A DNA stretch of 64,000 nucleotides from positions 1 to 64,000 of IMG/VR virus record IMGVR_UViG_3300025141_000062. One strand, 5' to 3'. A program made the position numbers and the translations under genes. Under the pieces are notes generated by a model. It made no database searches and was not told where the DNA came from. It saw nothing but the letters and a program-made list of their open reading frames with translations. Origin of the DNA: a virus. Positions 36,142-46,900 of the stretch are shown one piece after another (the stretch's first letter is position 1; each line of letters opens with the position of its first letter).

Positions 36142-37374
36142 ATGGCAAGTACAATGAGAACTGTAAGAAAAAATTACAGTAAGCAAAAAAATGTTAAAAA
36201 TACAAATTCTCAATTCTACGCTGACGAAGAAGTTAGCAATGATGATGAGAGCGGTGATAAAGTGAAACCAGTAGATAAAAAAGAAAAAACAGAGAATGCA
36301 AAAAAGGAGACAGAAAAAATAATGTCCAATTCTAATGATGATTTTGATTTTGTAGCAGATTATGATGAACCAGTAGAGAGTGGTGGCGATAAGCTTTTAC
36401 CAGAAAATGAGGCACAATCCTCAATATCTGTAGGCTTTGTAGGTGTCGGCGGAGGCGGTGGAAAGCTAGCGAAGGCATTTATAGACATAGGGTTTAAAAA
36501 GACACTAGTCGTAAACACAACAGAAAAAGATCTACCTGCTGGAATAGACAAGGAACATTTTCTTCTTCTACCTGGCGCAGATGGTGTGGGTAAAAATGTC
36601 AAGCTAGGAAAGAAAATATTGACAGAAAATAGTGCATTTCTTGAAGACTTTTTAAGAACAAGGCTGGGAAAAGTTGACTGGCTCTTTGTCCTTGCTGGTG
36701 GCGGAGGAGGAACAGGAAGCTCTTGCTGCGCACTAGACGGAAGTCTTAATAGATATCTAAAGTCTACATCTGCATCTGGCAAGGTTGTATATATCGTTAC
36801 AGCACCAACAGCTCAGGAGCTTTTAAATCCAACTATTGAGGAAAACTACAAGCTTCTAAGAGAAGATGTCTCAGATAAGCCTCATATCATAATTGATAAT
36901 GAAAGACAGCTACAGCTTCTTAGAGGAAAGGTTGGAATGCTTGGTCTATATCCAGCAGCAAATAAGAACTTTGCAAAGCTAATTGGTCAGATATTAAAGC
37001 TTTCTAACGAGCCATCACCAATTCAGACTTTTGATTCAAAGGATCTTGAGAGATGTCTAAGTACACAGGGGAGAATGTTTCTAGGGACAACAGTGATAAG
37101 AGATCCAAGTGATCCGAACCTTGGATCGCTCATATATCAGAACTGCCTTAGCAAATCACCATGTCCAGCCCCTACTGGCCGAGCACAGACAGGCGTGCTA
37201 CTTCTTGTCGTTACATCTGAAATGGCTTCTGATCCAGCCCTAAGCAACCAATTAGAGGCAGCAATATCTTACGTGGGAGGAAGAACATCAGCCCTATTTT
37301 CAGGAGTCTATGTTAGAGAGGGTCTTCCCGGATTGATAGCAATATCAGCATTGGGTGGAATTGAAGAAAAATAA
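36142..37374 (+). CDS. Tubulin/FtsZ-family GTPase
   Basis: The 410-residue protein has the tubulin/FtsZ signatures in order. A glycine-rich loop GFVGVGGGGGKLAKAF is at 98-113, and NTTEKD (125-130) follows. GADGVG is at 145-150, and the hallmark tubulin loop AGGGGGTGSS is at 185-194. A T7-type catalytic loop, IQTFDSKDLERC, is at 294-305; its Asp298 and Asp301 match the D-x-x-D that hydrolyses GTP across subunits. Residues 1-95 are a charged, probably disordered extension. This family forms dynamic filaments: FtsZ divides cells and phage PhuZ positions DNA in phiKZ-like phages. Finding one among head and neck genes of a T4-related phage is unusual. Its role here is unknown. Confidence 0.85.
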   Translation: MASTMRTVRKNYSKQKNVKNTNSQFYADEEVSNDDESGDKVKPVDKKEKTENAKKETEKIMSNSNDDFDFVADYDEPVESGGDKLLPENEAQSSISVGFVGVGGGGGKLAKAFIDIGFKKTLVVNTTEKDLPAGIDKEHFLLLPGADGVGKNVKLGKKILTENSAFLEDFLRTRLGKVDWLFVLAGGGGGTGSSCCALDGSLNRYLKSTSASGKVVYIVTAPTAQELLNPTIEENYKLLREDVSDKPHIIIDNERQLQLLRGKVGMLGLYPAANKNFAKLIGQILKLSNEPSPIQTFDSKDLERCLSTQGRMFLGTTVIRDPSDPNLGSLIYQNCLSKSPCPAPTGRAQTGVLLLVVTSEMASDPALSNQLEAAISYVGGRTSALFSGVYVREGLPGLIAISALGGIEEK

Positions 37375-37453
37375 TTTAAAGTAATTTATTTTTTAAATTA
37401 AATTCTATCTTTTATTATGGGACATTTTTTGATTCTATGCTGCATTTTTGCGA

Positions 37454-37483
37454 TTGACATCATTATTTATTCTCTAGTCTAAG
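37454..37483 (+). promoter_or_regulatory. Candidate sigma70-like promoter before neck gene
   Basis: A perfect TTGACA (37454-37459) and TCTAAG (37478-37483, four of six matches) with an 18-base spacer lie in the 150-base AT-rich gap after the tubulin-like gene. A start near 37490 would leave about 35 bases of leader with GAAGGA. The gap shows nothing else beyond AT-rich sequence. Confidence 0.35.
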
Positions 37484-37524
37484 TACATACTTATTGATAG
37501 TTATTCTTCTAGAAGGAACTGTCA

Positions 37525-38700
37525 ATGGCAACTTTTTCAAATACAACTAGTCCTACACCGTTTGGATTTTTTGACGACGATACAGATTTTCAGCTCGAGG
37601 CTGACAATATAGTAACATTTGTCAAGAGAAAGATGGGTGATGATATCCTTAGTGTCGAGCTTACTAAGAAGCAGATCTGGGGAAACCTTGAAGAGTCCTG
37701 TCTCGAATATGGGTCAATTTTAAATCAGTATCAAGCTAAGTCACAGCTCATTCAATTTTTAGGAATGCCAACAGGAAGCCACCTTTCAGGATCAGAGCAG
37801 AAGTACCCTAGAGAGAATCTGGAGTATCTCATAAGATTTGCTGAACCATATGCTATGGAAGCAGGCGTCGGAGGATCCTATAATACAATATCGGGATCTA
37901 TTCAGCTAGTTAAAGATCAGCAAGACTATGATATATACACAGATTTAAAAGACTCGCACGGAGGAATATTATTTCAGTCTGGAAGTAATTCTTCACCCAA
38001 GACAAAGCTTAAGATAAGCGAGGTCTTTCACTTTGGCCCAGAGGCTGCATATAGATTTTTTGATACAACTAGTGCAATTAACTATCTTAATAATGAGTTC
38101 AGCTTTGAGTCATTCACACCAGAGACTATATTCTATGTTCTTCCAGTCTTTGAAGATATACTAAGAGCAGGCCAGTTAGACTTATCAAACAGGGTTAGAC
38201 GATCTAACTATTCATATAAGATTCAAGGTACAAAAATAAGGATATATCCGAAACCATCTACCTCTGACCCTAAAAAGCTATTTATAAGAATTATGTTTAG
38301 ACCAGACCCACTCAATCCTGCGTATGAAGATGATACAATTCATGGTGTTTCCAATCTTTCAAATATTCCGTTTGGAAATCTGATATACGCTAGGATTAAC
38401 AGCATAGGAAGACAGTGGATTAGACAGTATTCACTTGCACTAAGTAGAGAGCAGCTAGGGTTGATTAGGTCTAAATTTGGAAACATTCCTGTTCCGGGGT
38501 CTGATGTCACATTAAACGGATCAGACCTAATAACACAGGGAAGGGCAGATAGGGATGCACTTGTTACGCAGCTAAAGGAAATGCTTGACACGCTGACATA
38601 TGATAAAATTATGGAGAATGCTGCTACACGCGCAGAATCTGTTCAAAAACAGCTTAGATTTTCACCAATGCCAAATGGCTTTACAATCTTTATGGGATAA
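37525..38700 (+). CDS. Neck / head-completion protein (gp13-like by context)
   Basis: Preceded by AGAAGGA. The 391-residue product opens with an unstructured stretch, then a helical segment (about 25-60, NIVTFVKRKMGDDILSVEL). A beta-rich centre (SGSIQLVKDQQDYDI, TKIRIYPKPS) follows, and the end is another helical part (about 270-340). That layout resembles head-completion or neck proteins that sit on the portal. In T4, gp13 and gp14 precede gp15 and the sheath gp18, and the same order of four genes is seen here. I therefore assign it to the gp13 position, with modest certainty because I see no diagnostic motif. Three bases separate it from the next gene. Confidence 0.65.
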   Translation: MATFSNTTSPTPFGFFDDDTDFQLEADNIVTFVKRKMGDDILSVELTKKQIWGNLEESCLEYGSILNQYQAKSQLIQFLGMPTGSHLSGSEQKYPRENLEYLIRFAEPYAMEAGVGGSYNTISGSIQLVKDQQDYDIYTDLKDSHGGILFQSGSNSSPKTKLKISEVFHFGPEAAYRFFDTTSAINYLNNEFSFESFTPETIFYVLPVFEDILRAGQLDLSNRVRRSNYSYKIQGTKIRIYPKPSTSDPKKLFIRIMFRPDPLNPAYEDDTIHGVSNLSNIPFGNLIYARINSIGRQWIRQYSLALSREQLGLIRSKFGNIPVPGSDVTLNGSDLITQGRADRDALVTQLKEMLDTLTYDKIMENAATRAESVQKQLRFSPMPNGFTIFMG

Positions 38701-38703
38701 AAG

Positions 38704-39372
38704 ATGGCAAGACTTTTCATCACACCTCGTGAGATAGATTTTATAAATGATACTGCAAAGGAAATTGTAAAAGATGTAATTGGACAAAAGATATACTTCT
38801 TTGCTGTATCAGAGATAAAAACAAATGTTCATGATGTATATGAAGAAGCACCTGAAAAAATATTTGAAAAACCTGTTCAAATTGACTGCATGGTGAAATA
38901 TGAGCCACAGGTAATTAAGACAAATAGATTTGGTAGTGAAGAATATTATAGCATAGAAGTCTATATCCAAAAGAGAGATCTTCTTGACAAAGAGATTGAA
39001 ATACGTGAAGGTGATTTTTTTAGTTATGGAACAATATTCTTTGAAGTCATACAAGTTCCAGACTCTCAAACAATATATGGTGAGATAGAATATACAAGCT
39101 TTATTACAGTTAAAGGCAAGCAGGCAAGAAAGGGTCAATTTAACTCTAAGATGTTCGGTCCTACTGATGAAGCTTACAGTGATGAAGATGCTGTCCAGGA
39201 AACCTTTGTACAGCAAAGAGGATTTGATGAAAATAGGCTTGGAAAGACTGCTGATGAAAGAGACCTTGTTAAAAAGGGAATTATCGATAAGCCAATTACA
39301 GGCCCTGCAGAGGTTTCTGTAAAGGGTACTGACTCAAAAGCAGGCTCATCATTTTATGGAGATGACACTTAG
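38704..39372 (+). CDS. Neck protein (gp14-like by context)
   Basis: The 222-residue protein starts three bases after the previous stop. Residues 1-140 form an alpha-beta domain with the segment EIREGDFFSYGTIFFEVIQV followed by YGEIEYTSFITVKGK, a pattern seen in head-closure proteins of myophages. The C-terminal 80 residues are charged and likely disordered. T4 gp14 (256 residues) is next to gp13 and seals the portal after packaging; this gene has the same position. Assignment is by order and general fold, not by a signature. Confidence 0.65.
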   Translation: MARLFITPREIDFINDTAKEIVKDVIGQKIYFFAVSEIKTNVHDVYEEAPEKIFEKPVQIDCMVKYEPQVIKTNRFGSEEYYSIEVYIQKRDLLDKEIEIREGDFFSYGTIFFEVIQVPDSQTIYGEIEYTSFITVKGKQARKGQFNSKMFGPTDEAYSDEDAVQETFVQQRGFDENRLGKTADERDLVKKGIIDKPITGPAEVSVKGTDSKAGSSFYGDDT

Positions 39373-39380
39373 GAGATAAA

Positions 39381-40592
39381 ATGGCAGAGGGAATTCCAAA
39401 AAAATTCGAGGGAACAAATGTCCCAGATGATTTCTATATACCTCCATGCGGTATTGAGAATATAGATAGGGCAATATTTGAACTCTTTGATAAGCGACTT
39501 AATTTTTCAATATCTGTTGACGGTGTACCTAGAAAGGTTCCAGTCGTCTTTGCTGCAGGTGAAAGATTTGCACTTACAAGGCGCTTATCTGACATAAGAG
39601 ATGTCAACAATACACTAATCCTCCCCATTATATCCATAGAGAGGGGAACAATAGACTACTCTGCAGCACAAAGCCCATATGGGACACCAATTGCGACAAG
39701 AGATCAGATATCATATACAGTAAGGAGAAGGCTAGATAGCACAGATAGAGACTATCAAAACATTATCAACAAGCTATCTTTAAAAAATCAATCAAACGTA
39801 TCAAGTAGAGATAATTTTGGAAGTAGTGAAATATTTCCAGGAAATGATGCAAGGCCGGGAAGGGTTGCGTCTAGAAGAAATTCATCAAACTTATCATTTG
39901 TTGACAATCCTAGTGGGAAGCTACTGTCTCCAAATATTGAAGATAATATATTTGAAATAATAACAATTCCCTATCCTGAGTTTGTAACAATAGAATATAA
40001 TGTTTCATTTTGGACACAGTACTTGCAAAATATGAATAAGCTTCTTGAATCAATCCTTATCCAATTTGATGGACAGGAAAAGGCCTTTAGGATAAATACA
40101 AGAGAGGGATACGAGCTAGTTGCATACTTTCAAGGACAATTCACATCAGATACAAACTTTAGTGACTTTACAGACAATGAAAGAGTAATTAAGCATAATT
40201 TTAATATCAAGGTACCTGCATTTATTATTGCACCAGATTCAGATGATCTTCCAACTCCATTTAGAAGATTTTTATCTGCACCGACTATTGAATTTGGAGT
40301 CAGTCAAGCAAAAAGCCAGATATCATCAACAGAGGCAAAAGGCCCAGGTCAAAATGACATAAATAAGTTTATACTTAGCGATGTTAATGAGCTTGACTCA
40401 AGCGGTAATCAGCTTGATCAAAGAGGACAGCACGGTGTAAGAGTTCTTGAGACAATTGCGAATCCCTTTACTGGAAAAAATGAAAAGAAATTTGTTAAAA
40501 TTATAACAAAAAACCAAAGGTCTGGAGAGACTGTTGCAAGCTCTAGAATTATAGTAGACCTAGAAACAATAAATGATACCAATAGTCATTGA
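39381..40592 (+). CDS. Tail terminator / sheath stabiliser (gp15-like)
   Basis: Preceded by AGGAGA. The 403-residue protein matches the gp15 layout: an N-terminal domain with RKVPVVFAAGERFALTRR and LILPIISIERGTIDYS (residues about 50-95), then a large insertion rich in Ser/Asn (about 120-190). After it comes FVTIEYNVSFWTQYLQNMNKL near 200, and finally a strand pair ending HNFNIKVPAFII near 275. T4 gp15 (272 residues) caps the tail tube and sheath and joins the neck. The insertion and a C-terminal extension make this protein longer. The sheath gene follows. Assignment is moderately confident. Confidence 0.75.
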   Translation: MAEGIPKKFEGTNVPDDFYIPPCGIENIDRAIFELFDKRLNFSISVDGVPRKVPVVFAAGERFALTRRLSDIRDVNNTLILPIISIERGTIDYSAAQSPYGTPIATRDQISYTVRRRLDSTDRDYQNIINKLSLKNQSNVSSRDNFGSSEIFPGNDARPGRVASRRNSSNLSFVDNPSGKLLSPNIEDNIFEIITIPYPEFVTIEYNVSFWTQYLQNMNKLLESILIQFDGQEKAFRINTREGYELVAYFQGQFTSDTNFSDFTDNERVIKHNFNIKVPAFIIAPDSDDLPTPFRRFLSAPTIEFGVSQAKSQISSTEAKGPGQNDINKFILSDVNELDSSGNQLDQRGQHGVRVLETIANPFTGKNEKKFVKIITKNQRSGETVASSRIIVDLETINDTNSH

Positions 40593-40653
40593 GACATTTG
40601 ACTCACAAGACGATAGTTATATGTGAGTAGATTGAATTAAAGGAGAAAGATCT

Positions 40654-43600
40654 ATGTCTGAACAGACCTTCAGATCGCCGGGATTTTTTGAAAGAGAAAT
40701 CGACCTATCTCAAAGGTCCGAGGAGATTTCAGGTGTTCCAGCAGGTGTCATTGGAACATCAGAAACAGGACCTGCATTTATTCCTGTTACAGTTGGATCA
40801 TTTGCTGACTTCCGGGCTAGATTTGGCGACCTAGACTCTACAAAGTTTGGGCCGTATGCGGCTAATGAATTTTTAAAAAATAGAACAGCACTAACCTTCA
40901 TAAGGGTTCTGGGCGCTGGATCAAATGAGACATCTACAGATATTGCCAATACAACAAATATGGGAACTGTAAAGAATGCAGGCTTTAAGATAATCGGAGC
41001 ACAGACAAATGCTTCGATTGGTGCTGGAAGATCTGGATTCTATGAGGGTGCAGTGCAGTTCATAGCTGCAAGGCATATTATTGACAAGAATGAAGATGTA
41101 GGTTTCCCAGTATTTTCTGACAATGTCAGCTATGGCCTAAGCCGTACAGATAGGGGTGATGAGGCGTTTCTCGTGAGAGGAATGGTCTTTATGTCAACAG
41201 CAAGCAAGCTTCAGATTCTTAGCTATGACGCAAATTACTCTCCAGCAACTGAGTCTGATCTTGCAACTGCAGGACCGGGATCACTTGGAGAAGCAAGCCC
41301 TCTCTATAAGAAGTTTAAGCTTGTTATATCAAGCTCAGCCGGGACTTCATTCGGTAGCGATGAAGGATATGCAGGATTAAAGATACTTACTGCATCTCTA
41401 GACCCATCGGATGATGCATATATTTCAAAGGTACTAAATACAGATCCAGAAAGATTTCAAATTGAGCAGCACCTTCTTTACGGTGACTTTGCCGTTGAAG
41501 ATGAAATAGCAACAATTTCAACAGGGTCTGGAGATATAGGCCTTCTTTCAGGATCAAATTCTACATCTCCGTCTTCTGGAGATACTTCTCTTGCATATAG
41601 AGATATGTTTGGAAGGTTTGACACAAGATATAGGGGCGCAAAAACAACACCGTTTATCTCTCAACCTTACGGTGAAAAAGAGTGGGATTTATTCCACTTT
41701 GAGACAATTGCAGATGGTGCTGCTATTAGTGATAAGTATAAGGTGTCAATATCTGATATTAGGATGTCATCTGATCCGAAAAATCCAGTTGGATCATTCT
41801 CTGTCCTAGTAAGGGCATTTGATGATACAGATACAGCACCTCAGGTGTTAGAGCAGTATGGAAACTGTACACTTGATAAGAATGATGATGATTTCGTTGC
41901 TAAAAAGATCGGCGACCTAAGCGTTAAATTTAACTTTGATGCAGAAGATCCCGATGAAAGAAGATTTGTTGTTAGGGGAAGCTATCCAAATGTTTCAAAC
42001 AGGGTCAGAATAGTCATGAGCAATGACTTCTTAAATGGAAATGTTCCAAGAGATGCACTTCCGTTTGGTTTTAGAGGCCTCCCTGTTCCTAAGACAAATA
42101 ACCTTCTGTGCGATGTAACTATTTCAAAATCCACAACACCTGCTGCGTCAGGAGTGCCACAATACCTGCTTGATGTTGTCGGCGGATCTGATACTGTCAG
42201 AATGGCATTTGTATCAGGCTCGTGGCATCAAACAGCAAACGAGCCCGATGACGATTCTCAGCCCCAACTTAAGCTATCAGGATCAATTGTTCCACCAGTT
42301 CCTCATAGATTTAAGGTGACCAGGGGTAATACATCTGTATCAAGAAGGACAGATGCAGCTCGCACTGCTGCAGGATATCCTGGAACAAATGAGAGGGCTG
42401 ATAACAGATACTATTGGGGTATCATGACAGCGAGGCTTCCAAGAACTGGCACCCTTGCTGATGCCATACTCAATCCAAATGTAGGTTCTGAGCCCAATCC
42501 TCTAGTTAGAAGCTATACTAAGTTTCTCGGAATTGAAAAGCTAGATTCTATGGTAACAGGATCTGGTGCAGATAGATTTAATGATAATAAATTCTCTCTA
42601 TCAAAGGTCGCACTTGGAAACAGGCTTGATGGAAGAACTCTAGTTAAGACACTAGAGGCTAACATTACAGGATCAGCAGATGAGCACATGCTAGATGCTG
42701 CATACATTAGAGATGGAAGGCCAATACCTGGAGACTACACTGTCCATGATCATGTCGGAGGGGCAACTAGAAGGGTGACACTGGGATCTTTGGTCTCGCT
42801 CACATCGTCTGTATATTTTAATAGATTTTCAAACTACAATAAGTTTACAAATATATTCTATGGCGGATTTGATGGAAACAATATTCTAGATGTTGATATG
42901 TCTAGAATGAATGATAGGGCTGCTTCAACTGATACAGGCGGAAAGGCTGGAAGGACAAATCCAGCTGCAAGCTCTGACCTTGATATTGGTCTTACATCAA
43001 CATATAACGTAGGGACAGGAAAGTTCAATAACGCGATATTCTCATACAGGTCTGCAATAGATATTATAACAGATCCCATGGTTACAAGGATTAATATCCT
43101 GTCTGTTCCAGGGATAAGAGATACATTTGTTACAGATCATGCTGCAGATAAGACACGTGACTACAGTCAGGCAATGTATCTTATGGATCTGCCACTATAT
43201 AACTCAGATGAAGTTAGAATGTTTGATAATGATGGCTTGAGAGCAAGTGTTGAAAAGACTGTTGAGAAGCTAGAGTCTCGGGCTGTTGATAACAATTATG
43301 TTGCAACATATTTCCCTGATGTAAGTATGATAGACGATAGCACAGGAAATCCTGTAAGGATGCCTTCTTCAATCGCTGCGCTATCTGCTCTCGGATTTAA
43401 CGATGCTGTATCATATCCATGGTTTGCACCAGCAGGATTTAACAGGGCAGCACTCTCAAATGTGGTTAACACATCATGCAGATTAAACAGCGCAGATAGG
43501 GATGATCTATATGATGCAAGAATAAATCCAATAGCAACATTTCCAAATGCAGGATTTGTTATATTTGGGCAAAAAACACTTCAGCAGGCAAAATCTGCAC

Positions 43601-43917
43601 TCGATAGAGTAAATGTTAGAAGAATGCTTCTCGAAGTTAAGCGCCTTGTATCAGAAATTGCAAGAAGTATTGTGTTTGAGCAAAATACACCGACAACTAG
43701 GGCGAAATTTGTATCGCAGGTGACACCTCAGCTAGCACTAATTCAAAGCCAGCAGGGAATTGATCAATTCAGAGTTGTTATGGATGAGAGCAATAATACT
43801 ACAGAAGACATAGAGTCAAATAGGTTAAATGGTAAGATTATTCTTGTTCCAACTAGAGCAGTTGAGTTTATATCAATTGACTTCATTATTACAAATTCTG
43901 GTGTTAGTTTTGAGTAA
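40654..43917 (+). CDS. gp18: Tail sheath protein, copy 1
   Basis: Strong ribosome binding site (AAAGGAGAAAG). The 1,087-residue protein begins like other T4-type sheaths (FRSPGFFEREIDLSQRS, GVPAGVIGTSETGPAFIPVT). The C-terminal domain shows the sheath core: FPDVSMIDD, YPWFAPAGFNRAALSNV near 920, INPIATFPNAGFVIFGQKTL near 955, then RVNVRRMLLEVKRLVSEIAR. It forms the contractile outer layer of the tail. It is far longer than T4 gp18 (659), probably through surface-exposed inserted domains in the middle (about 130-700). A second sheath gene follows immediately. Identification is firm. Confidence 0.93.
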   Translation: MSEQTFRSPGFFEREIDLSQRSEEISGVPAGVIGTSETGPAFIPVTVGSFADFRARFGDLDSTKFGPYAANEFLKNRTALTFIRVLGAGSNETSTDIANTTNMGTVKNAGFKIIGAQTNASIGAGRSGFYEGAVQFIAARHIIDKNEDVGFPVFSDNVSYGLSRTDRGDEAFLVRGMVFMSTASKLQILSYDANYSPATESDLATAGPGSLGEASPLYKKFKLVISSSAGTSFGSDEGYAGLKILTASLDPSDDAYISKVLNTDPERFQIEQHLLYGDFAVEDEIATISTGSGDIGLLSGSNSTSPSSGDTSLAYRDMFGRFDTRYRGAKTTPFISQPYGEKEWDLFHFETIADGAAISDKYKVSISDIRMSSDPKNPVGSFSVLVRAFDDTDTAPQVLEQYGNCTLDKNDDDFVAKKIGDLSVKFNFDAEDPDERRFVVRGSYPNVSNRVRIVMSNDFLNGNVPRDALPFGFRGLPVPKTNNLLCDVTISKSTTPAASGVPQYLLDVVGGSDTVRMAFVSGSWHQTANEPDDDSQPQLKLSGSIVPPVPHRFKVTRGNTSVSRRTDAARTAAGYPGTNERADNRYYWGIMTARLPRTGTLADAILNPNVGSEPNPLVRSYTKFLGIEKLDSMVTGSGADRFNDNKFSLSKVALGNRLDGRTLVKTLEANITGSADEHMLDAAYIRDGRPIPGDYTVHDHVGGATRRVTLGSLVSLTSSVYFNRFSNYNKFTNIFYGGFDGNNILDVDMSRMNDRAASTDTGGKAGRTNPAASSDLDIGLTSTYNVGTGKFNNAIFSYRSAIDIITDPMVTRINILSVPGIRDTFVTDHAADKTRDYSQAMYLMDLPLYNSDEVRMFDNDGLRASVEKTVEKLESRAVDNNYVATYFPDVSMIDDSTGNPVRMPSSIAALSALGFNDAVSYPWFAPAGFNRAALSNVVNTSCRLNSADRDDLYDARINPIATFPNAGFVIFGQKTLQQAKSALDRVNVRRMLLEVKRLVSEIARSIVFEQNTPTTRAKFVSQVTPQLALIQSQQGIDQFRVVMDESNNTTEDIESNRLNGKIILVPTRAVEFISIDFIITNSGVSFE

Positions 43918-43955
43918 CTTATATTTAATTATTAGAAACTTTGGAGAAAAGAAGA

Positions 43956-46900
43956 ATGCCTGAACTGACATTCAAAAGCGCTGGTATCAGCGTAAGAGAA
44001 ATTGATCTATCGCAGCCGACTCCTACAACACCAACTGGTGTTCCTGCAGGTATTATCGGAACATCAAATGAAGGCCCGGCTTTTGTCCCTGTGACAGTTG
44101 CAAACTTTAGTGAATTCATATCTAGATTTGGTTCAACAGATGGTGAAAAATTTGGGCCTCTAGCAGTCAATGAGTGGCTTAAGAATGCATCTTCTGCAAC
44201 ATACATTAGAGTTCTAGGTGCTGGAGACGGAAAGAGAAGAAATACAAGCACAGGAAAAGTTACAAACGCTGGATTTGTAGCTGGTGCACAACAGGTCCAA
44301 GCAACTGGAATAGTTGCAGCAAATCCGTTTGCAAATACCGGAGGAGACACAGGAAACACATATTTTCTAGGCTGTTATATGTCTCAGTCGTCTAACTCCT
44401 CTGTATTTATAGATGCAGGAAATATAGATCATAAGCCGATAGTTAGAGGAGTCTTAATGGCACCCGATGGTGTTATATTAAGGCTCTCAAGCTCCTCGCC
44501 GACTGGTTCAAATCTTATGAATGCACCAGGTTCAACTGTAATTGGCAAAGAGGGCAACACTCTTATGCGAGGAGCAGTTACAGGGTCTGTAGATCTTGCA
44601 AATGGAAACTTTGTCATGATGCTCAATGGCCACAAGGGAACAGCTGAGAATCCCAGAGTCATTACTGCATCGTTTGATGTCAATTCTCCTATGTATCTTC
44701 CAAACGTCTTTAACACAGATCCGTTTAGCATTCAAGAAGCAGGACACTATCTTTACAGCCACTATGACATCCACAGCTCTCAGGCAGTCGCTACAGGCTC
44801 AGGCTTTATAGTTCAAAACTATCCAGGCCCTCATAGAATAAATCTTGGAGAGGGAGATCACGTACTTGAGCCTATTGCATTCCTAACAACAGGTGCCCTT
44901 GCTGGAGGAAGCTCAACTGTTCCAGACTATAGGTCATTTGAAGATAGATTCGCAACTGCAAAGTCTCCATATGTCATATCACAGGAGTTCGGCGGAAGCC
45001 CTTATAATCTATTTAAAGTTGAATCTTTATCAGATGGCTCAGCTTCAAACACTAGATTTAAAATATCAATAGAAAATATTGCAAAATCGAATTCTGATGC
45101 AAATCAATTTGGAAAATTTGACCTTGTAGTTAGAGATTTTTATGACAATGATTCAGAAAAGGTAGTTCTTGAGCAATTTAGAGGGCTTTCACTGGATAGG
45201 GATTCTGATAGATATTTTGCTAGAGTCATAGGTGATCAAAAGATCTATTTTGACTTCGACCAAAAATCAACTGCACAAAAGATGGTTGTAGATGGTGATT
45301 TTAAAAATCAGTCAAGGTATATAAGAGTCAATGTATCTTCTGAGGTTGTTGCAGGATCTGTACCGGACAATGCACTACCACTAGGATTTAGAGGCCACTT
45401 CCATCTTGTTACATCTGGAACAGCTCCTTTAACAACCGTATTAGATGGATCCGGCGGTGGGGGTCCAAACACGCTGGCTGCTGACATGGCTTCAAATGTA
45501 CTAAAGCGGTCAATCGTTCCGCCCGTTCCGTTTAGAGATAATTTAAATATTGGATTAGACCCTAAGAAAGTAGTGCAGCCAAGTCTTTACTGGGGATGTC
45601 AATTTACAAGAAAGGTAGACTTAGACCAGCCAAACAAGCCTGATCTTTTTGAAAGAAGCTTTGAAGGCTATGCCAAATATTTTCCAACATTTGCTGTCTC
45701 AAATCTAAATGTCTCTGTTGGAGATAATGAAGGAAAGGCAGACACATCTGCAAACCCACTTCTTGATGCAGACAGATTTAATAACAATAAGTTCACACTA
45801 GAAAACATTAAGGTGAGAACTGGATCTGATACTTACGCAGATCCGAAGGAATGGGTAACAGCTTCATATGTTAGAAATGGAGACATATCTGCAAATCCCG
45901 GACTTAAGACTAGAGCATTCTCAGTTAATGATCTTGGGGTCGTTGGAAATAGAAAATATGCCAAGTTTACATTCTTCCTTCAAGGAGGATTCGATGGTAC
46001 AAATATCTTCAATAAGGATAAGTCAAACCTTCTAGACAATGCAGCAAAAAGAGAGATGGATGATTCATCAAATCAGGGCGGAAAAGATGGTCCAACAGTT
46101 GCATCATATAGAAAGGCAATAGACATCATTGGTAGCAAGACAGATGCTGAGATAAAGCTACTTGCTATCCCAGGGATGAGAGACGAGTCGATATCAGACT
46201 ACGCAATAGATGCAGTTGAAAGTAGATTTGATTCAATGTATATAATGGATATTGAGGAATATGACACTGTCAACAAGATAGTTACATCATCAATCCAAGA
46301 TGTAGGTGTTTCAAATACAGTTACAAAGTTCAAAAATAGAGCACTAGACACATCATTTGCTGCTGCATACTTTCCAGATGTAGTTGTGCAGGATCCGACG
46401 ACATTAACAAATGTTAAGGTTCCGCCATCTGTTGCAGTTCTGGGCGCATTCTCTCTAAACGATACACTTGGACACCCATGGTTTGCTCCTGCAGGATTCT
46501 CTAGGGGGTCTCTGACGTCAGTAATACAGGCCTCAGTAGACCTTAACAGGGCAAATCTTGATGAGATCTATGATGCAGACATTAACCCACTCACAGACTT
46601 CCCGGGAACAGGTGTAGTTGTTTGGGGTCAAAAGACACTCCTTGCAGCAGCTTCTGCTCTTGACAGGGTTAATGTTAGAAGGCTTCTAATTGATATAAGA
46701 AGAAAGGTTAGAGCAATTGCAAATACGCTTCTATTCGAACCAAATAGAGAGTCAACATTAGAGAAGTTTTCCGGCCTGGTTAATCCAATCCTTCAGAAGA
46801 TTCAGGAGCAAAGCGGGCTAGATAGATATAAGGTCATAATTGACACAACAACAACTACACAAGCAGATATTGAAAATAACACCATTAGAGGAAAGATCTT

